64,000 nt of DNA from Synaphobranchus kaupii. Its lineage: Eukaryota > Chordata > Actinopteri > Anguilliformes > Synaphobranchidae. The stretch lies in assembly GCA_029718625.1 (NCBI GenBank), contig CM056378.1:62953027-63017026 (forward strand), given 5' to 3'. The position numbers were made by a program, and so were the translations under genes. The notes under the pieces were generated by a model. It did not search any database and was not told where the DNA came from. It was given only the letters and a program-made list of their open reading frames with translations. Shown one piece after another: positions 10,976 through 23,037 of this stretch. The number at the start of each line of letters is the position of its first letter. Position 1 is the stretch's first letter.

Positions 10976-12929
10976 AAGCTAGCATTTCAAAATTCAGATC
11001 TCCAAAAGCTAGGCTTCAGATTGTGAATATCGGGATACTTAAGGAAAAGCGTTTTTTTTGCAGATATTCTTTGAAAACTATGATAAGATATGTCAGTGAT
11101 TCCAAGATCATTAACAGGTCATGTTATGATTGGGATGTTCAAGTCTAGATGTAATATATAGTTTCTCATATAACAATTATATGTGATTTAATCCAGTATG
11201 TGGTTTGGCTATAATTGAGGTGTGTTGAGGTAGGCTTGATTAATTACCTATTGTTATGAAAATTAAATGTGCATATCATTCATGTATCATTTGAAAAGAG
11301 TATGAATAAGGAAGTAGTGCATTTTGAAAACAAAAAAACATATCATTTTGTAAGCAGGAGGCCTCGCGACCATGTTCACCATGTTTTGCACTCGTTTTCC
11401 CCAAAAAGCAGGTGCCAGGTGTCTGTGCTTTGCCTGCTAAAAATATAAGGTGAAAGTTGGCAAAGTTGGCGACTTGTGAAGTTGGCGACTTGTGAATGGC
11501 GTCAAACGCCAACAAGTACTTTTTGGATCTTTTGATTTGCTTATGATGCACGCTGCCGATTAGGGCGCCCGTTTCTATTCGATTCCAGCAGTGAGCTCCT
11601 CCCTCTCCCGCCATGTGATGTGGGATAACCGAGATGGTCACAACGAGTCCACCCAGTGAGACACTATGTCCAGGGGAGGCAGCAGAGCATGATATGTGTT
11701 GCTTTCACCTGTAGTAGCAATAGACTGGAATACACTAATTCGTCTAGGTATAGCACAGTTGGACCCCAGCAACATTTTCTATGAAATGCTTATTTCACTA
11801 AGTGACACCAAATCTTAGTAGTGGAGGGTCCCAGGTTTTCAAAACACCCCCATATCATAGCCACTTTGTCTATGGGAGGCAGCAGAGCATGATATGTGAT
11901 TAATTCACCTGTACATGCAATATATACTGTCATTTGTTCCAAATCACAATAATACCAGCCATATTTTCATCATGTTTATTTGAATTAAGCTACAAAGTTG
12001 ATGTTACAAGGTCTGAAGTGATGCATTTAAAATTATTCTAATTTAAACTTTTCCTCAATGTCTTTGTGCCAATTAAAAATATTGAAAAAACTGGGGGGGG
12101 GAAAGGAAGACATTATTTGTATGCAAATTATGCTTACCCTTTTCTAACAGAAATTAATAGTTTCACAACGCATATGTTTGAACTTTAAGTTGTCATAATA
12201 TAGTTCAAGCAGAAAAGGAATAGTGTTACACTGTTTAAATTTTAGGAAAACTGTTGTACAGCTTAATGAATTTCATTATATTGAATGTAATTTTATTGTA
12301 GTTTAAAAGTCCTTACTGTCGCTAGCGTCACACTGCAATAGATATCCAGCTAGCTGGATAAATTGGTAAGTAGGTTAGATGAGGTATTTAAAATAGTGTG
12401 GGACTTAAATGAATTAGCTAGTTAGCCAGACACACATACTGCGTATAGCCTCGAGATAAACAATTTAAGTGTAACATTAGAACACTTTAATAATGTATGT
12501 TAGCATTGCAGCCATAACCTAACTTAGTTGCTACAATATCATCTGCAATGTTAGGAGATTATCTAATGATATACATGAAAATATACTTCCAACGAGTCAA
12601 AAGAGTTTATCTTTTGAAAATTTTGATCATCTCCTGAATTACTGTGATGCACAATTATCCATTTTGCATAGATTTTTGGACACCAAAGTACACCATTTCA
12701 AATTGCCTCATAGGATTTGAGAAGTAATACATATCACTTTCATATTTTGAACACATGCAGATAGGTTTGCCAAGCAGAAAATGTGAAAGTTTCACCTTAT
12801 TCATATATTTGGCTCTCAGGTTTTCACTGTAAACTAGAGTGGTGGAACTTTGTTTTTCACCAGGGGCCGTGTATTCCCATGCCCGTAATTTACATCTGAG
12901 TCATAAAAATAATTAAATTTAAGGCATGA
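10976..12929. other. AT-rich DNA, no gene seen
   Basis: No exon identified. GAGGCAGCAGAGCATGATAT occurs at about 11675 and again at about 11877, each followed by related text, which is a short direct duplication about 202 bp apart. A small GTTGGCGACTTGTGAA tandem duplication lies at about 11466-11500. The 121-codon minus ORF at 11276-11641 has no recognisable domain. Confidence 0.45.
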
Positions 12930-13075
12930 TAATAAATGGCACCAGGGTCTTCTTTAATTAAAGCCATTATTGGTGTTTGTGTAACAATGATATCTGGAGT
13001 TATAAAGCTTTAAACAGAACGGTACAAAACAGACGAAAATGGGTAAAATTAAGCCTCTGCGCGAAGGTACAAGTG
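12930..13075. repeat. right-end fragment of a piggyBac-like element
   Basis: The run GGAGTTATAAAGC followed by TTAAACAGA and CTCTGCGC parallels the right end of the complete TTAA-flanked element at 46639-48991. This fragment lacks the MITE that interrupts that copy at 48524-48925. Confidence 0.55.
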
Positions 13076-13084
13076 AAACGGTGA

Positions 13085-13460
13085 AAGTCAGCCAACACCA
13101 CTGCAGGTAACGTTACACAGTATGGGAACAAATATCCTATTTGTCATGCAGAGAAAATAGTTTTAACACAAAATGTCATCTGGTTAAGATCACATTGTTG
13201 CATTAATGACAACATTTTTTTTAAAAACTGTGCCAGTGCTACACTTTCTCAACACCTGTAGTTTCAATATTTTGTACTGTGTCACTCGACTCAGTCCAAG
13301 GAAACCACTCCGATAACAATTAACACTAACATTAAACGGCTAGGCCTATGGGTCAACGCTTAACCCTACTCGGGTTCAATCCCCACCAGGCACCACAGGT
13401 TAAATTTATTTTTGACAAAAACAATGTGCACAAGTTATGTTTCTCACATATAATCATATG
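13085..13460. repeat. dispersed repeat related to 39420-39560
   Basis: The segment with GGGAACAAATAT, then a TTAAGAxC motif, then GCATTAATG aligns with 39440-39540. Further right a GGGTTCAATCCCC string (about 13370) resembles an RNA polymerase III B box or tRNA T-arm, but no full cloverleaf could be folded by eye. Confidence 0.5.
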
Positions 13461-15589
13461 GTTTTCATGTTAATGAATGGCTAAGAAATTGAATATTATT
13501 AACTGTTAAAATTATACTTGAACTGAGGTGAGTAAACCTACATGGTCCGGTACCGCTATGAACAAAAGATTTAGCCTACCGCAGGTAATGTTACACTACC
13601 AGAAAATAATTAGCCTACACTGAAACTGCGCTGGACAAATGCAGGACACTGCCCTTCTCCCCCAAACCACTGAAATATTAAAAAAGCCAAACTGTACTTT
13701 TACCTCCCGACTTTCACAACCAAACGTGAACATGACGTGGGAAAATGAACTCACGTCAATGAACCATCATGTAATGTGTATTATATACCTTCAGTTCAAC
13801 AAACATATATGATACAATACGATTTATGGTTACTTTTAGAAATTTACTATAGCCTCCGAACATGTGGTAGGCTACTTTCTTTGACAGTAGTGTTGTCTTC
13901 CTTTCTGATATGCAGTGATTGCTGGGAAATATGTCTCTGTGACCTTGTTGTCCAATGACAATGTCAATGTGTCTATTTTTTTAAATCATGTCATCAGTGC
14001 AGAATGATATAAATACACCTATTAGTTTTGGCGGTGAAATTTCACTACTGTTAGCATTTTTGTACGTTGAATATGTTTCTTGTTCAGATGGATAGTTCAA
14101 ATAGTACAAACTGAGGTTTTATACAGTGCAATAGTGTGCTACAGCTTGTAGTCCTAAAACCCGGAAGTAAGTTAGCATTTTTGAGCCATGGGTTCCCTCG
14201 CCAGATTTCCAATGGGGTCTTATCATGGGGTTTTCGGATTTGTGCCGAACATAAGGTCTGTGGTTAATATCAGCCTAAGAGAGTTTTCACGTTTTGTTCT
14301 ACGACATAAATGACACATTAATATGTTAACTATGAATTCTTAGGCTTTTATATGGTTTTAAAAAGTATGTTGCTAACTTTCAAACTTTTCCACATCAACT
14401 TGTTTTATATGAAATTCAAGAATATGAATGAATACTATTTAAAACTAAGGTCTTCGTAGCTTGCTAGCCCGCAAGCTAGTATGGCAAGCTGTTTTAACAT
14501 GTAATCGACTTCCATGGCTAGCTACCTTATTAGCTGCCTGTTTTCCTAGCTAGCTGGCCATATATGACTTAGCTAACTACCACAATTGCCTAGCTAGCTA
14601 CCTGCTGTTTGAAGCTACATTTTATTTTGTAAGCAAATAAAATGCTCTAGTTAAACTAGCACTTAGGACGTAGCTAGTTAGTATTGAAGCAGCTGGTTAG
14701 TAGCTAGGCAATCGCGGTAGCTAGCTAACTTAACTCATATGGCCAGCCAGCTAGGACATTGAGCAGCTAGTACGGACTAATTTAATAACTGTTCAATTAA
14801 AACCGCTTGCCATGAGCTATTGTTAGCTTGCTAGCTAGCTAACCAAGCATTGCCAAACATGCCATGGCAGTGTTGCCAAATCAGACTCGGGAGAAAAAGT
14901 TAATCAACCTCCCGTCAAAAACACGCCCAAACAAATGGAAGAGTAGGGAGATTGTGGAGGGGGTGGAATAGCTAAATTAATATCTAAATTGATAAGGTAG
15001 CTAATGTCTTTGAACAATAGTAGCGCCCAGATTTAAAAAAAAAATAACAACCCAAAAAAAATGCAACCTGCAACATCAGAAAGGACAAGCCTAAATCGCG
15101 TATGTAGGCCTATATAAGCAGTCTTGGCAGCTCTGGATTTTGCTTTGCTCCAGAGGGTAGCAAATAGGCTACAAAGCGCTGGGGCCTAGTTGAACGCGGG
15201 AGGACGGCAGGCTCGAAAAACTGCTCAGTGGTGGTGAGTGATGTTTACGGAATGTGACCGATTGCTGTAGTAATGTAATTCACTTTAGCGTTATATTTAA
15301 GCGTTATATTTAATTTATATTAATTGCATGTGTGGTTCAAAAATCACATTCAAATTCAAAATATATATTTTTTGTGGTGATTATCTTGATTAACAAAAGG
15401 AATGTTAAAAACTACTATTTCTATGTCATTCTATTTATACTTTAGCAGAATTGTAGCCATTTTTACACACATTTAAATAAAGTCTTTTCGTCCTCATGGG
15501 TTGAACATTTGTATTGTTTTCGATTAAATTGGTTGGTTTTAATTAAACTCATTAAACAATGAGTTTAATGAGTTTTACAAATGGTAAAA
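13461..15589. other. no gene seen; AGCTAGCT-rich tract
   Basis: No supported exon. A short CpG-bearing stretch at about 14150-14260 has ACCCGGAAGTAAG and ATGGGTTCCCTCGCC. From about 14450 to 14860 the tetramers AGCT and CTAG are strongly over-represented (many AGCTAGCTA runs), giving short palindromes. Confidence 0.45.
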
Positions 15590-15967
15590 TCTGACTCGTT
15601 TCTAAGTGGAACACATTTGAATCACAGATTATTTCCACTATAAATGATTCTCCTTTCACAGTTTGACGTGGCACATACAGTTTCATTGACCACATTCTCT
15701 TGAGATGGTAAGATGAAGAAACACGGCCAAGTTACATTAAATAATTTGGGAAAGATTTGATAGCATTGCTTTGGAATAGAGCTAGTTTAATTGGTGTGAG
15801 CTACGATAGGCAATATTGTTAGTTGTAATTTGGCCACATTTTCATATCAATACTTTTAAAGGCAGGCCTAGTTTTTGCCAGGTGGAATTAATGACTTGCA
15901 GACAGTGCTTTGTAGACTATGCATGAGTAACTTGGCATTTTCTTATGTTGAAAACTTTTTTGTTGAG
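15590..15967. repeat. fold-back arm, reverse complement of 5893-6290
   Basis: Reads through TTTGACGTGGCACATACAG, CAAAGCAATG-complement text and AAAGGCAGGCCTAGTTTTT, then ends in GTTGAAAACTTTTTTGTTGAG. The same sequence forms the right arm of the 52336-52910 element. Confidence 0.7.
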
Positions 15968-16475
15968 ATAATAATTTTAAATACAGGCAGAAGAGCAAGG
16001 TTTCGTCAATTTCATTTTTCAACAGAGATTGCTATTGCATCATAGATATATGTATGTTTTAAAAAAATAATATTTTAAAGTCAAAGATCCTGTGAAGTGC
16101 ACCTTTCAAATGTTAAATATAAAAATAATAGCTTAATAAGTTAAATAAAAGACTCAGATAACTTAGATAACTTAAGTGCTTCACTATTAACATGCTTAGT
16201 GACAACTTTCGTCACTACTTTTTTGAAGTGCTTTTGCATTTGAACTTCCCTTTGCTGTTACAATCCTTTGACATATTTTGCATATAAGTGACGCTCCATT
16301 GTGCATCGTGTTTTCTAAATACAAATTCAAATTATGAAATACTAATTCTGTGCAACCAAATTCAATTTCAAAACTTTATACACAATTTCAAATGAATAAT
16401 TATCAATTCAGATTTTCTAAATTCAAATTCAGTTTTCTGGTGAAACAAGATTTACACCATAGTGGCCCTCCTGTT
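15968..16475. repeat. AT-rich spacer, then repeat arm
   Basis: 15968-16299 shows nothing recognisable. 16300-16475 is the inverted match of 10756-10975, ending in GATTTACACCATAGTGGCC. Confidence 0.55.
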
Positions 16476-17486
16476 AACCTGCTTCTTGCTTAAACGCAAA
16501 CCCTAGTGGTTGTACATTCCAGTTTTCTGATTGGGAGGGTGTGGCAGCACTTGGCAGGCACTGGTGAGTGGTGACTTGCTGTGTGCTTTGGCCCTGATGC
16601 ACATTTGTCTGAGAAGTTGTTTGCTAAGCCTGTGGCTTTTCTTTCAGAGATGTGTAACCTAGAGAGAGAGAGAGAAACAGACAGAGACAGATGTAACAAT
16701 TGAAATTTCTTCGCAGGGAGGAAAATTAGTGTATCTGACATTTCAAAACCTGTAACCTGTTTATGTGTAAATACGGGTTTGCATTAGGCAATGATTGGGG
16801 TGTGCTTATACAAACGGATTGGCGGCAAGACCCTGTACGGGTTCTATGTGAACATTTCTTCCAAGGAGCACATGTGCTCCAAAGTTGAAAAATTTAGGAG
16901 CACACTGTCAAGGAAAAAATATAATCCACTGAGTTTGGAATGATTCCTGTGATAACACACTCTTTATTACACAGTCGGGCAAATTCACACTATGTCAGTA
17001 CGGTGCTTTATCTGAAACAAAGCAGCAAGCTCTCTGATGTACAGTATATACTCTGCGTTTTAACTAAAAAGTAGTGCACTCCAAAAGTGTTAGGACAGTG
17101 AAACATTTTTTGTTGTTTTCGCTGTGTACTCAAGCACATTGGATTTGAAATAGAACAGTGACTATGTGGTTAAAGTGCAGACTGTCAGCTTTAATTGGAG
17201 GGTTTTTAAATCCATAAATCCGGAAACCGTGTAGCAATTGTCGCCATTTATACACAACCCCCCCCCCCCCCCCCCCCATTTTAGGACAAATGAACATAAA
17301 CTTCAATAAAGTCATCATATTTAATATTTGGTTGCATATCCTTTGCATGCCATGACTTCCTGATGTCTGTGACCCAACAACATCAAAAGATAATATTATT
17401 TTCAGGTACTCTTACAGGACACTCTGCAATCTTGCTTTTAAATGGATTATTAGGCTACTCTCAATCTTTTTCCGTATGGCTAATTT
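16476..17486. other. no gene; Tc1-MITE fragment and C-run
   Basis: 17060-17290 contains AAAGTGTTAGGACAGTGA and TTTAATTGGAGGG, text I recognise as a common fish Tc1-type MITE. It is interrupted by a run of about 20 C at 17259-17278. A piece at about 17335-17390 (GCATGCCATGACTTCCTGA) matches the fold-back element at 18006-19147. No exon seen. Confidence 0.5.
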
Positions 17487-19720
17487 GCCAGATTTGCCTA
17501 ATGACTAGGATGCCGGCGCTAAGATTTTGCTCAACTGAGACATTTGTTGCTCCTGCAGCCAAACTATTAATGGCAACCTCAAACTCCGTTATTTATCTTT
17601 ATCGATATTAGTACACGATTTGTGACAACAGAATATGGAGTTTCTAAGTGTCACTATTTTCCTGAAGCAAGTCCATTTAACAAGCAACCCCCCACCCAGT
17701 CTATACCTACCCATGCGTGACATAGTGGACAATAGCATCTGTGTGAGTTCATAAATATATTTATTCATCATCTAAAATTAGAATTCCCTCATAGCAACAA
17801 GATAAACCCAACAATAGCCTGATCGTATGGCAAAAAAGCTGTGAAACGCCCTGCTCACTCAAATGCAAAATAAACATGTGAAATTAAATTCAGTGGTCAT
17901 TTATTGTCTTGGACAATCTGAGAAATGCAGACCAGTTTAGCTAGTTTTTCTTCCACGATATGAAAAAAGTACTGCTTGTATTTCACAGTTCTCGCAGGCT
18001 ACATACAGTGCCCTACACTATTATTGGCACCCCTGGTAAAGATGAGTGAAAAGGGGTATAAAAAATTCACCGTGAATTGGTGAATTCGCTTAATCTCACA
18101 CTGAAAAAATAAGAAAAATCCAACCTTTAATTGAAGTAAATTTATTATGAGAAAAAAAAATCTAATCAAGAAATAATTATTTTTAACAAAACCACGTGTG
18201 CCACAATTATTGGCACCCCTGCATTTATATATAGAATATAGTAATCATTTTTTATATTTGGTCGCATATCCTTTGTATACCATGACTTCCTGATGTCTGT
18301 GACCTAACAACATCAAAAGACTCTTGATAAATTATTTTCTGGTACTCTTACAAGCGATACTATGACGTCTTTGCATTTGAATGGATCTCTATGGGAATTT
18401 GGGGGTGGGACTAGATTTAGCTGTAAATTATGCTGGAACAGTATGGTATACATGGTTGGTAAAATAGCTGTAAGTCATCAAGGGTCTGAGGTATCAAACG
18501 AGCCTCAAACCATCACTCTGCTGCCAGATAAGCAGTAGATATGGATGGATCACTTTAAAGGTTGTTTCTCCTGACAAATGTTCCTATTGAACTCTATGGA
18601 AAAATACGTCAGGAGAAGAAACCCTTCAAGTTATCCATCCATATCTACTGTATTTCTGGCAGCAGAGTGATGGTTTAAGGCTTGTTTAATACATCAGACC
18701 CTTGATGACTTCGAGCCATCTAGCCAACTGTGTGTTCCATACTGTTCCAGTATAATGTACAGCTAAATCTTGTCCCACCCCCCTAATTCCCATAGAGATC
18801 CATTCAAATCCAGAGACGTTATAGTATCGCTTGTAAGAGTACCAGAAAATAAGATATCAAGAGTCTTTTGATGTTGTTGGGTCACAGACATCATGAAGTC
18901 ATGGCATGCAAAGGATATGCGACCAAATATAAAAAATGATTACTTTATTTTATATATAAATGCAGGGGTGCCAATAATTGTTTCTTGATGAGGGATTTTT
19001 CTTTTCTCATAATAAATTTACTTCAATTAAAGATTGGATTTGTCTCATTTTTTCAGTGTGAGATTAAGCTAATTCAACAAAAGCAAAGTTTTTATAACCC
19101 TTTTTACTCATCTTTACCAGGGGTGCCAATAATAGTGGAGGGCACTGTATGTGTGTTTGTTTTTCCACTCGATCACCACCTTGTCCAGTAGGCTATGTTA
19201 GATATGGTTATTTTCACATTTTGAGTGCATTTCAATGTGGAATGGTGGAATATAATTTTATTGTAGTGTTATCGTACATAATATAGGCTATAGGCTTATC
19301 TTACTGGGCTATATTTGTCACTTAGGGCATGGAAAATACTCATTCCAATTTACTGTGTGCTGATATATAGATGAATGTAAAAATTTTCCTTGGAGTCATT
19401 ATGAATAGGAATTATTTCCTTTTTTAACTACACAAAAAATTCCATCCCAGGGCAAAAGAATACATACTGTAGAGTACTGGGGAAACTGATGTTTTATTGA
19501 GGTACAAGAGTGAATGATTAGGCTACGTATTTAGGTGTGTGTAACAGTGTGATATCAATATTTTCATCTTAAACCATCACAAGGGGCAAATGTATTTGCT
19601 TTATAATGGACAAAACTAATTTTATCAATTTTATGACATGTATTGGATCAGGCTTTGGACCCATAGATATCTACCCCCCTGTACTGATCAAAATTCCCAT
19701 TTTAAATGATGCAAAGGTAA
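17487..19720. mobile_element. piggyBac-like repeat, truncated copy A
   Basis: From GCCGGCGC (about 17512) onward it matches 46659-48100 block for block: TTTGCTCAACTGAGACAT, CAAGCAACCCCCCACC, TTGGAGTCATTATGAATAGG, ATGTTTTATTGAGGTACAAG. The other copy lies between TTAA sites. Here the right end is missing and the match stops about 140 bp before the SLC6 start codon. It is interrupted by the fold-back element at 18006-19147. Confidence 0.75.
18006..19147. mobile_element. 1.14-kb fold-back MITE with TA target duplication
   Basis: The whole element is one long inverted repeat. It starts CAGTGCCCTACACTATTA, ends with the complement, and its two ~570-bp arms meet near 18576. TA flanks both ends (18004-18005 and 19148-19149). 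The unoccupied site survives in the paralogous sequence at 47441-47450 (GGCTACATATG with a single central TA). No transposase is encoded. The TA duplication and CAGT ends fit the Tc1/mariner superfamily. Confidence 0.9.
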
Positions 19721-19857
19721 TTTTCAAGTGATTTTTCCCACACCATTTCGGAACATCCAGAGCCCTTCACTGCTAGAATGCTGTTGTTGTCTCCATTTCC
19801 CGTTCACTACACATACATGTAACCATAACCAACAACTACGTTCCTTTCAACAGCATT

Positions 19858-20053
19858 ATGGAGAAGAACTGTGAGCTGGAGGTGAAGCTTAACCTGCCAA
19901 ATCAGGTCAGCTCAACAGCACAAGCGGCGCCCAAAATCCATGAGAGGGCTCAGTGGGCCAGTAAATTAGACTTCCTCTTGGCTGTGGCAGGACAGATTAT
20001 TGGCTTGGGAAATGTGTGGAGATTCCCGTACCTGTGCTACAAAAATGGAGGGG
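19858..20053 (+). CDS. SLC6 GABA/betaine-type transporter, start-codon exon
   Basis: This exon encodes residues 1-65 of a sodium- and chloride-coupled SLC6 transporter of the plasma membrane. A cytosolic N-terminus of about 37 residues is followed by transmembrane helix 1 with the family signature [17 protein letters not shown], which holds unwound-helix residues that coordinate sodium and substrate. It resembles the GAT-2, GAT-3 and BGT-1 branch. I cannot separate these or fish-specific paralogues, so no symbol is given. The exon starts at 19854 after TTCCTTTCAACAG, four bases before the ATG, so the 5' UTR is spliced. The donor is GTGAGT at 20054, phase 1. Position 46 is Gln (VAGQIIG), whereas I recall Glu there in mammalian GAT-2, GAT-3 and BGT-1. 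Adding the 57078 exon restores KNGGG followed by VFLVPY. Confidence 0.93.
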
Positions 20054-20759
20054 GTGAGTGCTGGCCATTGTGGAAACACCCTAAAACCAACAAGCCCTGC
20101 ATTTATTCTCTGTGTCTTCTCTCTACCCATCTCCCATCAGGCCTGACTTTCTGCTGGCTTTGCTAACCTTTTTGCATCTATGTGAATAACACTTGCAGCC
20201 TTTTTAAAGCACAACTGAACTTTGGTAGAACTTTGGGTTGTGTAGTTACCTGGTCATGATATGAGTCCAAATGGTGGTGAAATATGTTCGTTAGTTGCTC
20301 TGTGCTCCCCTGGGGTGATAATCCAGAATAAGGTATTTGTCGCTCTCCATTCACTTATATAGCACAGCTAAAACTATCTCAAAATGACACTTCTAGCATG
20401 TATATGAACGCAAATGAAGCGGATTCTGTCAATACAAACAATAACCAGACTGGAGTTAAACCTGCAGACATTGTGGCCCTCCACGACTGGAGTTTGATAT
20501 CATTGACTTAAAGCATAATTTCAGAGAACAGTGACATCGGGATCACTGGATAGAGAGGCAACATATTCCAATAAAAAAAAAAATCTTAAAAAAAGCACAT
20601 TTTTTAAAAACTTGCTTTCAGCCATATGTAACCAACCATTCAAAAATGTTCCTTCTAAATATATTTCCAATGCTAAACAAAAAATTCTTATAAATTACAA
20701 AAAAAAAAACTTCAGTTTTCAGTAATAATTTTTAAATTTTTTAAATTTTTTACATTTTA

Positions 20760-21115
20760 TTTCTGATTTTTAAGGCCATTTCTAAATTCCCCCCAGTATT
20801 GATGTCTAGAAGACCCTGTGGACACAATATTCACTCCAAAGGCACTTCACTTCATGACCCACCGGTTCTGCCAGATCTGAGCATGGCCGGTGCCTCGAGG
20901 GAGCGGCAATTGGCAGCTGCTCCCGGGTGGGGGGAGGGGCTCAGAGAGAATCGCTGCGCGAAGAGCGGCCCTGGGCAAGTTGGAATCACGGTCAGGAGCA
21001 CGAGGAGTCACGTCCTGAAGAGGACGTGGCACCCTCCTTCCTACTACCGGCTGACGGGGTTGTGTAGCGGAGATTCTCTAGCGGTTGCTACGGGGGGAAT
21101 TGAATTAGAATAGGA
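20760..21115. repeat. GC-richer repeat-like island
   Basis: This stretch is markedly richer in G and C than its surroundings and ends with GGGGGGAATTGAATT and GTTCAATTGGCTACC, the kind of ending seen in fish short dispersed repeats. Overlapping ORFs on both strands have no recognisable domain. The class is undetermined. Confidence 0.4.
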
Positions 21116-21483
21116 GTTCAATTGGCTACCGAAAATGGGAAAGATTATTTTTAAATAACCGCCTAAATCCACTGAAATTGTTAAATTAACAAAGTTTTAG
21201 TTTGATGGTACGTAGTATAAATTTTACATGTTGAAATAGCGTATGGAAAAGTTGCCAGTTTCGAATATTTTTCGTCAACCTACTTTGTGCAGCAGTGTAG
21301 CCTTTAGTAACGTTACTCTCTGCTGTGCTCTCTGTGCCTCCAGTAGCTCGCGTGAGATGGGAGTGGGGAGGGCGCGTTTCACTTCATAAACTCAAGCTTA
21401 CCATAGAATAAGAAAACAACAAGCAGGCAGCCCACCTCAACATTGCTAGCTAGCTAACATTTCTGCTCGTTGTCTTCCTCTAT

Positions 21484-21774
21484 TCCTACAATATGTGCAC
21501 GTGCCATATGCTTTCTAAAATTATCTAATGACAGAAACATATTGTTTCATCGACTGCCACTCCACAACAGAGAGTTGGACATGGCTTGGCTTCAATGCGT
21601 TACCGGGATGCAAACGCACCTTTACATGTCCTTCGTAAACATGATATAAGGTTGTGTGATAATCATTTTCTCCCGGAAGATTTTATTCAAGGACTAAGTA
21701 TGAAGTTTCTGAGAGAAGGAGCTGTTCCATCTATCTTCCCATGGACTCTGGTGGAATCTGATGCCCCACTACAG
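21484..21774 (+). pseudogene. decayed THAP-like zinc-finger exon
   Basis: The start resembles a THAP domain (MCTCHM, a C2CH beginning), but stops and at least one frame shift follow near 21523-21590. The second half reads openly from 21586: a CDNHF motif supplying the last Cys and His, then GAVPSIFPW, the usual end of a THAP DNA-binding domain. It ends at a good donor (CTACAG|GTAAAT at 21775). THAP domains occur in P-element-type transposases and in genes derived from them. Because of the damage, I call this exon broken. Confidence 0.65.
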
Positions 21775-22447
21775 GTAAATAGGCTATTAGTTAGCTATCG
21801 GTCGATAGGTAGCTAGCCATTTTTTCATTTACTAGCTATTGAGTTAGCTGCTTACTAACGTTAGATGGATAAGGGCCGAAACATACCTCACGCAAATATG
21901 CGAACGTCGACGCCTTGAGCTACGCAAAGTCGATTTCGTTCTAAAATGTGTCACCTGAAATTCTTACTATAGCGTTGCTGCAAGGATGCTATAGCAGACA
22001 ACGACAGTAAACAACTTTCTTGTTAGATCTGTGCTTTCCTCTGGTTTGTCTTTCACAAAGTCATGGCAAAAGAAAAGCTGTTTGCTGTTTGCGTCCACGT
22101 CCACGTATTTGCGTAAGGTATGTTTCAGCCCTAAGGATTTGCATTTCAAAATGCTCTCTATTGACTGTTGGTAGTTTAGATTCAGGTATAATATAATAAT
22201 ATAACTAACATAACGCTGCTATTGAAAAGAGTGAAGCACACGATGGCTCAATGAAATGGACATTTATAAAAAATCACGTTTCAGTCTTCCCCGTCTCTGC
22301 TTATCCATGTTATCCAAATAATTGTGTTTGCTGAAAACTATTGCTGATTGATGTCTCACATTATAGAGAGAATATACCAAATAAAGACATGTTGCATCTG
22401 ATATAGAGGGTGGCGTACCACTGAAGCAAATTATGTATTTTTTAAAG

Positions 22448-22560
22448 GGGCTGCAGCACAGACTTCAGATCCAGGGCCATTAACATCAACACATGTTACA
22501 TCTGATATAGAGGTAAGGGGGAGAACTTCTGCAAAAACTGTACAGGTGCAAACACTTCGT
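22448..22560 (+). pseudogene. possible small exon, frame uncertain
   Basis: An open stretch after TTTTTTAAAG reads AAAQTSDPGPLTST. Candidate donors are at 22513 (GAG|GTAAGG) and further on. Its phase does not agree with the flanking exons, so it is either an artefact or a decayed exon of the same locus. Confidence 0.3.
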
Positions 22561-22631
22561 AAATCATATAGATGACATGCATCACTTTTCCAAGCATGGC
22601 AAATACACATTACGCATTTCTATATCAATAG

Positions 22632-22778
22632 GTGAGCTGGAAGTCTACCACAATGAAATGCTCAAATACACGGGGAAACGCCGTCATTATAAGCATGAGA
22701 CCATGGAAGCTCAAACTAAATTGGCAGTAATGGACCACAATGAAAATTTTAACCGCCCACAGGCCACCACAGCTGATG
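22632..22778 (+). pseudogene. internal exon of unrecognised fish gene family
   Basis: Acceptor AATAG|GT and donor GATG|GTAAAT enclose 147 bp in phase 1-1, encoding about 49 residues. These include EVYHNEMLKYTGKRRHY and LAVMDHNENFNRPQ. I recall similar wording (YH.. L.Y..KR..Y, then LA..DHN.N..R) in a multi-copy, uncharacterised fish family, but I know no function. It joins in frame to the exon at 23038. The exon itself is intact. I class it as pseudogene because the locus carries damage on both sides. Confidence 0.6.
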
Positions 22779-22932
22779 GTAAATATTGAAATAATAAACT
22801 ATCCAATCTAAAAGATAAATTGTTTGGCACTTTTATAGAACGAACATAATACTGAAGAAATATTATGTTATTAGTTATGTGTTCATTAGAAATTATGGTT
22901 TATCACACACAACACTACCTACTACACTAAGT

Positions 22933-22935
<3 letters not shown>

Positions 22936-22993
<58 letters not shown>

Positions 22994-22999
22994 TAATTA
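22936..22999. repeat. (AAT)n microsatellite
   Basis: About twenty AAT units lie in the intron just before the 23038 exon. Confidence 0.95.
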
Positions 23000-23037
23000 T
23001 ATTTATGGTAACTGACATTTGTGCTTCAATCTTGCAG

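Noticed and set aside
11276..11641. 121-codon minus-strand ORF
   Set aside because: No domain, no splice context and no relative in the window, so it is consistent with chance.
17487..19720. Segmental duplication of the SLC6 promoter to 46659-48100
   Set aside because: The second copy is bounded by TTAA and inverted C-rich ends, so two copies of a piggyBac-like element explain the match better than gene duplication. No second start exon follows it.
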